A stretch of 64,000 nucleotides of DNA from Flagellimonas sediminis (GTDB lineage Bacteria > Bacteroidota > Bacteroidia > Flavobacteriales > Flavobacteriaceae): the NCBI RefSeq assembly GCF_010500845.1, contig NZ_JAAAMI010000003.1, forward strand, positions 242,885-306,884, written 5' to 3'. Shown in pieces: positions 53,102 to 62,094 of the stretch (positions within the stretch are counted from its first letter, which is position 1; every line of letters begins with the position of its first letter). The position numbers were made by a program, and so were the translations under genes. The notes below the pieces were generated by a model. That model was not told where the DNA came from and did not search any database. It saw only the letters and a list, made by a program, of their open reading frames with translations.

Positions 53102-53169
53102 AGGTTTCTGTTTTTTGGGCAACCTAATCAATAATCCATAAAATAAAAAATTTGAAATGTGAACAATTG

Positions 53170-55290
53170 TTAATCTTGTTCGGGATGCCCTACTTGGGCC
53201 AATACTTCATCAGAAGTGGAGACAGGTAACTTGCAGGCCCCTTCAATGCAGACATAGGCTAAGGTCTTGTCTGGAACTAGCCTGTTTTGAAGTAGTTCAA
53301 GGCCACTTTCGCCAACTGTCCCCACCAAAACACTGTTAGGGATATAAGAGGCACCTATTGTCTGTCCCAAAAGTTTAAAATTTGGCCCAACAAGGGCTAT
53401 TTCATAAAAATCCTGATTGAAATAAAGAACCAAGTTCAACCAATGGGCGAAACCTTGGGCCTGTAGACCAAAATCCTGTTGTACATTTTTCAGCATTTGA
53501 GTGGCGATGGAACCGTACCCTGAGCCATAAAAAATTTTGTCCAACTTAAATAGGTTGTTGGCCATGATGGAATTGGAGGAGGAAATCACATTATCGTTGG
53601 TTTCGATACTTCGCCGAATCAAGGATTGGTCTTCATCCGAAGTAAAGAAATACATGCCCGATTCCTTGTCAAAAAAATGTTGGTGGGCATAATCGGTCAA
53701 GCTTTTGGCATTTTGCAGCCACTGCTCATCAAAGGTTACCTCGTAAAGGGAAATATAGGCGTCAATCAAAGTGGCATAATCCTCCAAAAACGCATTGATG
53801 GTACTTTTCCCTTCTTTGTGGTTGCGGTACAGGGAGTGGTCTTTTTTGGTCATTGCCCTCTGAAGAAAATAGGCATTCTTCAAGGCAAGTGTTAAATATT
53901 TTTCATGGCCTAGATAACGATAGGCATCAACAAGCCCTTTTAACATCAATGCGTTCCATGATGTTAAGATCTTATCGTCCAATCTTGGTTTGGAACGCTT
54001 GCTTCTTTCCTTTTTTAAGATGGCCAGATCAGCTTTTATTTTTTCCTGTAATTCCAGAATGGATATGCCATGCTTTTTGGCAATTTCCTCATCATGCTTG
54101 TCCCTGATCAATACATAGTTTTCCTCTTCCCAATGGCCATAGGAATTGATGTTGAAATAATCCTGGAAAACATTTACATCATTACCAAGCAATAGTTCCA
54201 ATTCATCTTTTGTCCATACGTAATAGGCTCCTTCTTTTAAATTGCCATGTTCGTCAAGACTATCGGCATCCAAAGAGGAATAAAACCCTCCGCTTTCATC
54301 CAACAGTTCTTCCTCTACAAAGGCAATGGTTTCCTCAACTACCTTTTTGTAGAGCTCGTTCTTGGTCACGGCATAGGCCTTGGCGTAAAGGCTGACCAAC
54401 TGCCCATTGTCGTACAGCATTTTTTCAAAATGGGGCACGTGCCATTTGGTGTCCACAGCATAACGGGAAAATCCACCTCCTACATGGTCAAAAATGCCCC
54501 CATAGGCCATCCGGGTCAACGTAGTATCCACAAATTCCATGATGTCCTTGCGGTTTTGGGTTGTGGCATAGTGCAACAAAAATTCCCAATTGTTGGGCAT
54601 CATGAACTTAGGTGCCCTTTTATGCCCGCCCAAGTAGGTGTCAAAATACTGGGACCAGTTGTGGACAGATGCCTCCAATTGTTCCAAGGTAAAGAGGTCA
54701 TTGTCCTTGTTGTGCTCCACCAAATTGATGGCGTGGAGTCCGTTGGAAAGATCTGAAGCGTATTGAATGACACGGGGCTTGTCTTTTTGGTAAAGTTGGG
54801 CCAACTGTTCCAATGATCGTATCCAATTATCTTTGGGTACGTAGGTGGCGCCCCAAAAAGGCCGACCATCGGGGAGGGCCACAATGTTCAGCGGCCAACC
54901 GCCGTTGCCAGAGATCATCTGGATGGCATCCATATAAATTTGGTCCACGTCGGGGCGTTCCTCGCGGTCTATTTTAATGTTGATGAAATGCTCGTTCATC
55001 ACTTTGGCCACTTCGGGATCTTCAAAACACTCCTTTTCCATTACATGGCACCAGTGGCAAGCCGCATATCCGATGCTGATAAGTAATAGCTTGTCCTCTT
55101 GCTTGGCCCGTTCCAGAACCTCGGGATGCCATGCTTCCCAGTTTACAGGATTATGGGCGTGTTGCAAAAGGTAGGGACTGGTTTCGTGGATCAGGGTATT
55201 GGTGTATTTGTGGGTCACTTCGTTGGGTTTTGGGTTACAGCCTAGGACGACCATCAAAATTAGGGGGAAGAATGGAAACTTAACCGACAT
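53170..55290 (-). CDS. DUF255 thioredoxin-like/glycosidase-fold lipoprotein
   Basis: The 706-residue protein has a lipoprotein signal (LILMVVLGC, lipid Cys 18) followed by an N-terminal thioredoxin-like domain with C78-x-x-C81 in YAACHWCHVMEKECF, then a long (alpha/alpha)-barrel domain. Segments such as SPYLLQHAHNPVNWEAWHPE, HFIN-IKxDREERPDxDQIY-type NIKIDREERPDVDQIYMDAI and GGWPLNIVALPDGRPFWGAT are diagnostic of the YyaL/SPATA20 family. The role is unknown; a protein-fold or sugar-related function has been suggested from the domains. A terminator of the dodecin gene precedes its start on this strand, so it has its own promoter or depends on read-through. Confidence 0.9.
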   Translation of the reverse strand: MSVKFPFFPLILMVVLGCNPKPNEVTHKYTNTLIHETSPYLLQHAHNPVNWEAWHPEVLERAKQEDKLLLISIGYAACHWCHVMEKECFEDPEVAKVMNEHFINIKIDREERPDVDQIYMDAIQMISGNGGWPLNIVALPDGRPFWGATYVPKDNWIRSLEQLAQLYQKDKPRVIQYASDLSNGLHAINLVEHNKDNDLFTLEQLEASVHNWSQYFDTYLGGHKRAPKFMMPNNWEFLLHYATTQNRKDIMEFVDTTLTRMAYGGIFDHVGGGFSRYAVDTKWHVPHFEKMLYDNGQLVSLYAKAYAVTKNELYKKVVEETIAFVEEELLDESGGFYSSLDADSLDEHGNLKEGAYYVWTKDELELLLGNDVNVFQDYFNINSYGHWEEENYVLIRDKHDEEIAKKHGISILELQEKIKADLAILKKERSKRSKPRLDDKILTSWNALMLKGLVDAYRYLGHEKYLTLALKNAYFLQRAMTKKDHSLYRNHKEGKSTINAFLEDYATLIDAYISLYEVTFDEQWLQNAKSLTDYAHQHFFDKESGMYFFTSDEDQSLIRRSIETNDNVISSSNSIMANNLFKLDKIFYGSGYGSIATQMLKNVQQDFGLQAQGFAHWLNLVLYFNQDFYEIALVGPNFKLLGQTIGASYIPNSVLVGTVGESGLELLQNRLVPDKTLAYVCIEGACKLPVSTSDEVLAQVGHPEQD

Positions 55291-55308
55291 TTCTTCACTT
55301 TTGGGTAT

Positions 55309-55331
55309 AAAAAAAGCGTCCCGAAGGACGC
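55309..55331 (-). terminator. Intrinsic terminator of the dodecin gene
   Basis: On the minus strand GCGTCC, a TTCG tetraloop and GGACGC (55331 to 55316) form a 6-bp GC-rich stem followed by seven T residues. It stands between the dodecin gene and the DUF255 gene. Confidence 0.9.
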
Positions 55332-55349
55332 ACTTTTTGTAATGCGGTT

Positions 55350-55550
55350 TTACTGTACTTCAAAGGTAATCTTAACGTTCACCCTGTAATCGTCAATCTT
55401 TCCATCCTTAACGGTGGCACTTTGCTCGTTGATATAAATGGAACGAATGTTCTTCACTGATTTTGCGGCTTGTTCCAATGCATTTTTAGCTGCGTCTTCC
55501 CAGCTTTTATCGGAATTTGCCAATACTTCAATAACTTTTAAAACTGCCAT
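55350..55550 (-). CDS. Dodecin family protein
   Basis: From ATG 55550 the product is 66 residues: MAVLKVIEVLANSDKSWEDA, then AAKNALEQAAKSVKNIRSIY and VNVKITFEVQ. This is the dodecin fold (one helix packed on a three-stranded sheet), which assembles into a dodecamer that stores flavin. A TTG two codons earlier is a less likely start. It stands alone with a strong terminator downstream. Confidence 0.93.
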   Translation of the reverse strand: MAVLKVIEVLANSDKSWEDAAKNALEQAAKSVKNIRSIYINEQSATVKDGKIDDYRVNVKITFEVQ

Positions 55551-55620
55551 GGTCAATGTTTTTTAAATTTCTTCAATTTAGCAAAAATTGACCGGAAATG
55601 GGCTATGAAAACCCTTAAAA

Positions 55621-56517
55621 TTAGCCATTTAAGGCCACTACCTCGCGAATTTTATCGCCCATCATATTCTTCAACATGGTTTCGATCCCGTTCTTTAAGG
55701 TAAAGGTGGACGAAGGGCAACCACTACAGGCTCCCTGCAAGATCACACTTACCGTTCCACTTTCCTCCTCATAGGATTGAAACTGGATATTACCACCATC
55801 ACTGGCAACGGCAGGTTTTACGTATTCCTCCAAAATGTCGATGATCTGAAGGGAAATATCATCATAGCTGATACTGGCTTTTTCCTGTTGCTTGGATTCT
55901 TCTGTTTTTTGAAGGGCCTCCGCGGTCACTACATCCTTTCCATCCGCTAAAAAGTCGCGGATAAATTCACGCAATTGCATATTGATCTCTTCCCAGTCGG
56001 CCACATCGTATTTGGTTACGGAAACATAGTTTTCATCCATGAACACTTCTTTCACAAAGGGCAGATGGAAAAGTTCCTTGGCCAATGGGGCATCTTTGGC
56101 TTCATCAATATTCTTGAACTCGTAAGTGGACGGCACAATACGCTTGTTACAAACAAACTTCATCACCGAAGGGTTCGGGGTCACTTCGGCATAAACGGTA
56201 ACCGGTTGCTTTTTTTGCACATCCTCTTCATTTACAACAGGTTCCCCCACGTTCAAGTATTCCACCAATTGTTGGGCCACATCGGCCTTAACATCATCCC
56301 AGGTTACAATATCATACCTTTCCAAGGCCACAAAATTGCTGGCGATGTATACCGTTTTAATGAACGGAAGGTAAAAAAGTTGCTGTGCCAATGGAGAATT
56401 TTTGGCCTCGTCTATATTCTTGTATTCGTAATTGCCCTTCACCAAAAAATGGTTGGCCTCCAATTTGATGATCTTGGGGTTGTTGGTGGCAATAACGGTG
56501 ATGTTATATTCTTTCAT
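55621..56517 (-). CDS. Nfu/NifU-type Fe-S cluster scaffold protein with duplicated N-terminal domain
   Basis: From ATG 56517 the protein has 298 residues. It contains two homologous Nfu N-terminal domains, one with IKLEANHFLVKGNYEYKNID and one with MKFVCNKRIVPSTYEFKNID, both followed by AKxxPLAxxLFxLPFxKxVxxxxNxV. A C-terminal NifU domain has the cluster-binding Cys pair C264-x2-C267 in GACSGCPSSTFTLKNG. Nfu proteins carry and hand over [4Fe-4S] clusters to client enzymes. A TTG at 56544 lies inside the promoter motif, so the ATG is preferred. The tandem duplication of the N-terminal domain is a notable but recurring form in Bacteroidota. Confidence 0.92.
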   Translation of the reverse strand: MKEYNITVIATNNPKIIKLEANHFLVKGNYEYKNIDEAKNSPLAQQLFYLPFIKTVYIASNFVALERYDIVTWDDVKADVAQQLVEYLNVGEPVVNEEDVQKKQPVTVYAEVTPNPSVMKFVCNKRIVPSTYEFKNIDEAKDAPLAKELFHLPFVKEVFMDENYVSVTKYDVADWEEINMQLREFIRDFLADGKDVVTAEALQKTEESKQQEKASISYDDISLQIIDILEEYVKPAVASDGGNIQFQSYEEESGTVSVILQGACSGCPSSTFTLKNGIETMLKNMMGDKIREVVALNG

Positions 56518-56532
56518 AGGGTTTATTTGATA

Positions 56533-56564
56533 CAAAAATACCAATAGTTGACATCTACAGCAAA
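56533..56564 (-). promoter_or_regulatory. Promoter of the Nfu-type gene
   Basis: On the minus strand TTTG (56564-56561), 20 nt, and TATTTTTG (56540-56533) match the consensus closely. The predicted transcript start near 56526 leaves a 9-nt leader before the ATG at 56517. Confidence 0.6.
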
Positions 56565-56645
56565 ATATTATAATAATGTCCTTTACAATCCGTTATCTAA
56601 CTGTTTGATTATTTTTAAATCACAACCATTAGCCCAGATCGTCAC

Positions 56646-57641
56646 ATGAGACGCAGCACAACCTCGATCATCATTGCCCTGTTTTTTGGTTTTTTGGCCA
56701 AGGCCCAGGAGGGAATCCCCGTGTATTTTGACTACTTGGCGGATAACTATTACTTGGTCTACCCATCCATGGCGGGTATTGCCGAGGGCACCAAGATTCG
56801 TCTCACGGCCAGAAAACAATGGTTCAATGTGGATGAGGCACCCAGTCTACAAACCTTCAACATCAACTCTAGGGTAGGGGAACGAAGCGGAATCGGCGGT
56901 ATTCTTTTCAATGATTCCAACGGGTACCATTCCCAAACGGGGTTTAAAGGAACTTATGCACACCACTTGCAACTCGGGGGTGATTTTAGGACACTTAACC
57001 AACTCTCTTTCGGACTTAGCGCTGGAGTGATCTTAAGTAGTTTGGACGAAACGGAATTCAGGTCCGTGATACCCGATCCAGTGGTGACCGGGGTAAAAAA
57101 CACCACTAGTTACTTCAATGTGGATTTGGGAGCATCGTACAACTTGTTCGAGTTTTATGCGCATGCCGCTATTCTTAATATTTTAGGAAGTGGGCGTGAC
57201 CTTTATACAGCCGCCGAGTTCGATAACTTGAGAAGGTACTTACTTTCTGCAGGATATGTTTTTGGAAAAAGTACCAGAGTGGAGCCTTCTATCTTGTTCC
57301 AGATGACGGATTATACCAAGGAGAAAACGGTTGACCTGAATGCCAAAGTGTATAAGGATGTTAGTTTTGGTACCATTTGGGCCGGACTTTCATACCGAAG
57401 AAGTTTTGATGGGGCCCAGTACCAATCCAATGGAACTTTTGGCGAGCAACGTTTGCAGTTGTTCACTCCGATCGTGGGGGTCAATGTGAACCGTTTCTTG
57501 TTTTCCTACAATTATTCCTACCAATCCGGGGATATCCGTTTTGATAATGGCGGGTTCCACCAGATTACCTTGGGCTACGATTTTGGACAGAGCGACGATG
57601 GCAAACGATACGATTGCTATTGCCCTGCCGCCAACAATTAA
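56646..57641 (+). CDS. PorP/SprF family outer-membrane protein
   Basis: The 331-residue protein has a signal peptide (MRRSTTSIIIALFFGFLAKAQ) and a beta-barrel profile with the family signature PVYFDYLADNYYLVYPSMAG and ends FSYNYSYQSGDIRFDNGGFH, then QITLGYDFGQ. PorP/SprF-like proteins are outer-membrane barrels required for or associated with type IX secretion and the secretion or attachment of particular adhesins. This one has no partner sprE/porE or large adhesin gene beside it, so the target is unknown. An inverted-repeat terminator follows. Confidence 0.88.
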   Translation: MRRSTTSIIIALFFGFLAKAQEGIPVYFDYLADNYYLVYPSMAGIAEGTKIRLTARKQWFNVDEAPSLQTFNINSRVGERSGIGGILFNDSNGYHSQTGFKGTYAHHLQLGGDFRTLNQLSFGLSAGVILSSLDETEFRSVIPDPVVTGVKNTTSYFNVDLGASYNLFEFYAHAAILNILGSGRDLYTAAEFDNLRRYLLSAGYVFGKSTRVEPSILFQMTDYTKEKTVDLNAKVYKDVSFGTIWAGLSYRRSFDGAQYQSNGTFGEQRLQLFTPIVGVNVNRFLFSYNYSYQSGDIRFDNGGFHQITLGYDFGQSDDGKRYDCYCPAANN

Positions 57642-57671
57642 AAATGGCTCACCACTAAGGATGAGCCATTT
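57642..57671. terminator. Bidirectional terminator between convergent genes
   Basis: AAATGGCTCA (57642-57651) and TGAGCCATTT (57662-57671) form a perfect 10-bp stem around a 10-nt loop. It lies at the end of the PorP/SprF-like gene and 24 nt before the stop of the minus-strand VWA gene. Confidence 0.8.
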
Positions 57672-57694
57672 CCAACCAACCAATAAAAACTACA

Positions 57695-58864
57695 TTAATC
57701 CCACTTCATATTTTTCTTGGAAGCTTGGCTTTTAATGGCCGATAACATGGCATTTTCCAATTCCCCTTTTTCCTCTTTTTGGCTTTGTGCAATGTAGGCT
57801 TCACGCTTTGCGTTCAACTCTTGGATTTCCTTTTGGATTTTTTCACGCTCCGCTTTTTTATCCTCAACATAGGCTTTGATCTCACTTTTGGATTTGCCCT
57901 GTAACTCTTTGGGAAGGTCGTCTTCCTTCAATTTGGATAGCACGGCTTCGTCATCCTCCACGGCATCCACTAAATCCCATTGGGAGTTTTTATACAGTCT
58001 GGAACTTTTGCTCACGGCACGTTTCACTACAACTACTTCTTCCAGTTCTGCAGCATTGAGGTCTTGGGTGCTTTGTTGGGCTTTCCTTTCATATCCCATG
58101 GCGCCATAGGAAATATAGGTGTTGTTCAATTTGGAATTCAATTTGATGATGACATCGTCATAAGGGGTGTTGATGTGCACTACCTGTTGGTTGTGGTCGA
58201 TGGCCATATATTCCCCTCCGGTCAAAGAGGCACCACTTTTCCATTCGGTACTGATGCCTTGTTGGAAGTTTCCACAGAAAATAGTGTTTACGATCACATC
58301 CTTTTCCTTGGCATTGGCGGCCGCATCCCTGTAATTCAATTTGCCTTGTGTGAAGGGTTCATTCCCTGCAATAAAGATCATTTTAAGATCATCCGCGTTC
58401 TTGCCCCAATCCAATTGTTTCAGGGAAGTTTGAATGACCTCTCCACAATATTCCTCACCGCCATTGGTGGTCAGGGAGAAGAGTTTTTCTGAAATTTCAT
58501 CCAAGTCGTCCGAAAATCCCAATACCTGTCTAATGTACCCTTCACGGGAAGAAAGGTTATCGTTTCCATATTCATACAAGGCAATTTGTAGGGAAGGACG
58601 GGTGTCGTTTCCGCATTTGGCGTGGGTAAACTCGTTCACAATGTCCCACAACTGTGCCTTGGCTTGGTTGATGAGTCCGTCCATGCTGTTGCTGGTATCG
58701 AGCAACAAAGCGATTTTTACAAAATGCTTGCTTGGTTTTTCCACAATGGATTGGGTCACCAATACCGTGTTTTCTTTTTCCTGTGCCTTCAGGTTACAGC
58801 CATAACTGGCACCGGTGGCCATAAGTACGAATGCTGTTCCCAATAATCTATTCAAGTGTTTCAT
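57695..58864 (-). CDS. Exported von Willebrand factor A domain protein
   Basis: The 389-residue protein has an N-terminal signal segment (LLGTAFVLMATGASYGC, imperfect lipobox at Cys23) and a VWA domain from about 48 with the metal-site motif D56-T-S-N-S and SLQIALYEYGNDNLSS. It continues with a C-terminal charged coiled coil (about 310-385, KAYVEDKKAEREKIQKEIQE). VWA domains bind ligands through a metal ion. The family appears repeatedly in Bacteroidota without a defined role; periplasmic or surface location is inferred. A weak promoter (TACTTTTA, 58897-58890) lies upstream. Confidence 0.82.
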   Translation of the reverse strand: MKHLNRLLGTAFVLMATGASYGCNLKAQEKENTVLVTQSIVEKPSKHFVKIALLLDTSNSMDGLINQAKAQLWDIVNEFTHAKCGNDTRPSLQIALYEYGNDNLSSREGYIRQVLGFSDDLDEISEKLFSLTTNGGEEYCGEVIQTSLKQLDWGKNADDLKMIFIAGNEPFTQGKLNYRDAAANAKEKDVIVNTIFCGNFQQGISTEWKSGASLTGGEYMAIDHNQQVVHINTPYDDVIIKLNSKLNNTYISYGAMGYERKAQQSTQDLNAAELEEVVVVKRAVSKSSRLYKNSQWDLVDAVEDDEAVLSKLKEDDLPKELQGKSKSEIKAYVEDKKAEREKIQKEIQELNAKREAYIAQSQKEEKGELENAMLSAIKSQASKKNMKWD

Positions 58865-59046
58865 GATGCAATGTTTTTAAATGATGGCCTAAAAGTATCG
58901 GCATCTTTTTGCAATAAAAATCCAGAATGAGCCAAATGGCATCCGGGATGAGCCAATGAACCCAACGACTTTGTAAAGTGGTAAAATCGAGATGTATTTG
59001 AGCTTCTTTCCCTAAAAATCCATTTTTTAATACGCTTGGGATGAAC

Positions 59047-59054
59047 TAAGTTTA
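59047..59054 (+). promoter_or_regulatory. -7 element just before the histidine kinase gene
   Basis: TAAGTTTA (59047-59054) resembles TAnnTTTG, with a T run about 18 nt upstream. Eight bases separate it from the ATG at 59063. Confidence 0.35.
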
Positions 59055-59062
59055 CTTCAATT

Positions 59063-61276
59063 ATGATGAAAAGGGCTTACATATTTATCTGTTTGTTGAT
59101 GACCACCCTGACCGCCATGTCCCAAGTGGGGCAAACCGGCGCGGAGGTGGAGATCAAGGGTTCGGTAAAGGGCAGGGAAAACTATGTGCCCATTTCTGGG
59201 GTTGAGGTGTCCACGGACAAGGGAGAATATACCAAGACCAACAGTTTGGGGGAGTTCAAGATCAGGGCTTCCATCGGTGACATGCTCATTTTTGAAAGCC
59301 CGGAGATTGAAACCGTGCGTCACAGGATCACTTCGAATGAAGATGTGGATGTTTTGGTGGAAGGATATGCGAGTGGAATTTCCAAAAAGCGGGAAAGCGC
59401 ATCATCCAAAGCAAGGAGTGTGGTAATGGACCATCAAAGACTGTTGGATTCCGCCAACTTTTACAAAAAAACGAGCTTGGAAAAGAGCATTGATTTTGTG
59501 GCACGATCCATGGAATCCTTGGGCAATACGGGCAACAAACGTGAACTTTCGCAATCACTGAGGGCCTTGGGAGAAATTTACCTCTACCACAAACAGTATG
59601 ATTTGGCCATTTCCAATTTTAAGGACGCCCTTTCCGCCATGGAATCCAATAGGACCAAATTGTTATTGGGGCAAGCCTATTTGCAGAACGGGGAAAACAC
59701 AAATGCGGTGTTGATCCTTACTCCCTTGATCGAAGAAAAAAACATGGTACCCTATCAACGAGTGGAACTTTTTGAGGCATTAGGCGATGCGAACAAAGCA
59801 CTGGGAAAAATTAAAGACGCCCAAGGGTATTATAAACAAGGGCTGGTAATCGCTGAGAAAAACCAGATCTCCCCCAAGATCATAGACCTGAATTCCAAAA
59901 TGGCCGATGCCTTTGCCAGTGAAGATCGAGAGGTAGAGGCAGAAGGGTATTATCGAAACTCTTTGGACCTGTCCAAAAAAGTAGCCCCGGAACGTATGAT
60001 CCAGGAGAGTGAACGCGTGGCGGATTTCTACAATCAGAAGAGTCGGTACAATGACGAGATCCAGCAACGGAAGAAAAGTCTGAATGAACTCAAACAACTT
60101 TCCGCACCAGGTGTTCCTATGGAAAGCAAGGGTATGGCGGGGACCGATACCATTACATCGCAGCGCATCAACTACAAAATTGCAAGTGCCTATATTGCGC
60201 AGGACAAGTTGGACGAGGCCATTCCCTACCTCGAAAAAAGTATTGTGGAAGCCGATAAGGACGATGATCTGGTCATTCAAAAAGATGCCACACGCAAACT
60301 TTCCGAAGTATATCGGAACAAGGGTGATTTCACCAAAGCCCTGGAATCCTATCAAGATTACGTGGCCGTTGTGGACAGTTTGTATGTGAGAAAAGAGCAG
60401 GAAATTTCGAGAGCGGCTCGCTTTAACCGAGAAATCTCCAATACCCAAAACCGTATTTCAAGTTTGGAACAGGAACGGGAATTGGCCCAAAGCAAATATA
60501 GTCTTGCCGTAACCGAGCAACAATTGTATGAAGAGGCCAGCAAGCGCCAGGAATGGATCATTTATTCCCTCATCTTCGGAATAGCCATGATGTCGCTGAC
60601 CGCATTTTTGTACTATCGTAGCGACAAGCAGCAGAAATTGGCCAATAATTTGTTGGCATTGAAGTCATTGCGGACCCAAATGAACCCCCACTTCATCTTC
60701 AATGCGCTCAATTCTGTGAACAACTACATCGCCAAGAGCGATGAGCGTAGCGCCAATCGTTTCCTAAGTGAATTTTCGGTACTCATGCGCAGTGTGCTCG
60801 AAAATTCGGAGGAAGATTTTATTCCCTTGTCCAAGGAACTGGAGTTATTGGAGCTTTATGTGAAACTGGAACATTCCCGCTTTGCGGACAAATTCGATTA
60901 TGAGGTGGTGGTGGACCCCGCAGTGGATGTGGAGGCATTCCAGATTCCGCCCATGTTGCTTCAACCCTATATTGAAAATGCCATCTGGCATGGATTGCGC
61001 TACAAAGAGGAAAAAGGCTTTCTAAAAATCAAGGTGCTTCCGGTGACGAACGACATGTTGGAAATCATCATCGAGGACAATGGCATAGGCAGAAAAAAGT
61101 CCGCAGAACTGAAGACCAGTAATCAAAAGAAACAAAAATCCAAAGGGATGGGGAATATAAAAAAACGCATCGAAATTTTGAACGATATGTACAAAAACCG
61201 GGTGGACGTTTCTATTTCGGACCTAAATGGAGACCATACCGGAACCAGAGTGTCCCTTAAACTGAAAAAGCAATGA
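59063..61276 (+). CDS. LytS-type sensor histidine kinase with carboxypeptidase-regulatory-like and TPR domains
   Basis: The 737-residue protein has a signal peptide (IFICLLMTTLTAMSQ), a carboxypeptidase-regulatory-like beta domain (about 27-110: EIKGSVKGRENYVPISGVEV, then KTNSLGEFKIRASIGDMLIF) and several TPR repeats (about 130-440). A coiled coil, one transmembrane helix (about 498-522) and a His_kinase domain of the LytS family follow. The phosphorylated His is probably H543 in TQMNPHFIFNALN; the ATPase part shows LLQPYIENAIWHGLRYKEEK and IIEDNGIGRKKS. It overlaps its response regulator by 4 nt. The sensory input is unknown. Confidence 0.9.
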   Translation: MMKRAYIFICLLMTTLTAMSQVGQTGAEVEIKGSVKGRENYVPISGVEVSTDKGEYTKTNSLGEFKIRASIGDMLIFESPEIETVRHRITSNEDVDVLVEGYASGISKKRESASSKARSVVMDHQRLLDSANFYKKTSLEKSIDFVARSMESLGNTGNKRELSQSLRALGEIYLYHKQYDLAISNFKDALSAMESNRTKLLLGQAYLQNGENTNAVLILTPLIEEKNMVPYQRVELFEALGDANKALGKIKDAQGYYKQGLVIAEKNQISPKIIDLNSKMADAFASEDREVEAEGYYRNSLDLSKKVAPERMIQESERVADFYNQKSRYNDEIQQRKKSLNELKQLSAPGVPMESKGMAGTDTITSQRINYKIASAYIAQDKLDEAIPYLEKSIVEADKDDDLVIQKDATRKLSEVYRNKGDFTKALESYQDYVAVVDSLYVRKEQEISRAARFNREISNTQNRISSLEQERELAQSKYSLAVTEQQLYEEASKRQEWIIYSLIFGIAMMSLTAFLYYRSDKQQKLANNLLALKSLRTQMNPHFIFNALNSVNNYIAKSDERSANRFLSEFSVLMRSVLENSEEDFIPLSKELELLELYVKLEHSRFADKFDYEVVVDPAVDVEAFQIPPMLLQPYIENAIWHGLRYKEEKGFLKIKVLPVTNDMLEIIIEDNGIGRKKSAELKTSNQKKQKSKGMGNIKKRIEILNDMYKNRVDVSISDLNGDHTGTRVSLKLKKQ

Positions 61277-62007
61277 TGGAACTCAAGGCGATCATCGTGG
61301 AGGACGAGGCCAATAGCCGTGAAATCCTTCGGAACTATTTGGCCAAATACTGCGATGGGATAAAACTGCTCGGAGAAGCGGCCAATATTGAACAAGGGTT
61401 GTCATTGATCCAAAACCATGAACCCGATTTGGTGTTCTTGGATGTGGAAATGCCCTTTGGCAATGCTTTTGACCTATTGGAAAAAATTCCGGACCGTTCA
61501 TTCGAGACCATTTTTGTTACGGCCTACAACCAATATGCCATGGATGCCCTTAACCACCATGCCGCTTATTATTTGATGAAACCCATCAATATTGACGAGC
61601 TGGTAAAGGCGGTGGAGTATGTGCGGGCCATTAAAGAAAAGGAAAATGCCTTGGAAGGCCAGGTCCTCAAGGCCAGGCCCATCAAGGCCGAAGGAAAGAT
61701 TACCTTACCACAGCAAGATGGCTTTCAGGTGTTGGAGGTAGGCGACATCTATTTCTGCAAGGCGGATGATAATTATACCGAAATCTATCTGGAGAAGAAA
61801 AAAATTGTGGTGAGCAAGACCCTGAAATATTTTGAGGATGCCTTGCAGCCCTATCCGTTTGCCAGAATCCATAAATCGTATCTGGTGAACGTATCCGAAG
61901 TGGTCAAGTACAAGAAGGGGAAAGGGGGCAGTGTCATTTTGTCCAACGGAAAGGAACTCTCTGTATCCGCCTCCAAAAAAGCCGAACTATTATCGTATTT
62001 TCAATAA
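61273..62007 (+). CDS. LytTR-family response regulator
   Basis: The 244-residue protein has a receiver domain (about 1-120) with D57 in PDLVFLDVEMPFGNAF and T/K residues in VTAYNQYAM and LMKPINI. It ends with a LytTR DNA-binding domain (about 145-243: ADDNYTEIYLEKKKIVVSKT, then FARIHKSYLVNVSEVVKYKK). It overlaps the kinase gene by 4 nt (ATGA), making this a clear two-component pair. No target site was identified in the window. The start could equally be the next codon, ATG 61276. Confidence 0.95.
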   Translation: MMELKAIIVEDEANSREILRNYLAKYCDGIKLLGEAANIEQGLSLIQNHEPDLVFLDVEMPFGNAFDLLEKIPDRSFETIFVTAYNQYAMDALNHHAAYYLMKPINIDELVKAVEYVRAIKEKENALEGQVLKARPIKAEGKITLPQQDGFQVLEVGDIYFCKADDNYTEIYLEKKKIVVSKTLKYFEDALQPYPFARIHKSYLVNVSEVVKYKKGKGGSVILSNGKELSVSASKKAELLSYFQ

Positions 62008-62020
62008 TTACATGGAACAG

Positions 62021-62044
62021 GTTCCTGAGCGGAGTCGAAGGAAC
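62021..62044. repeat. Palindromic dispersed-type intergenic repeat
   Basis: A 24-bp element has GTTCC at 62021-62025 and GGAAC at 62040-62044 as inverted ends around a core reading TGAGCGGAGTCGAA. I recall this motif from many Bacteroidota genomes as a short intergenic repeat. It sits in the 87-nt gap between the response regulator and the carbonic-anhydrase-like gene. There is no T tail, so it is not an ordinary terminator. Confidence 0.55.
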
Positions 62045-62094
62045 GGCTTAGTTGTGTTAAAGCAGAATAGTTTATTGATTCAAATTAAAAACAT

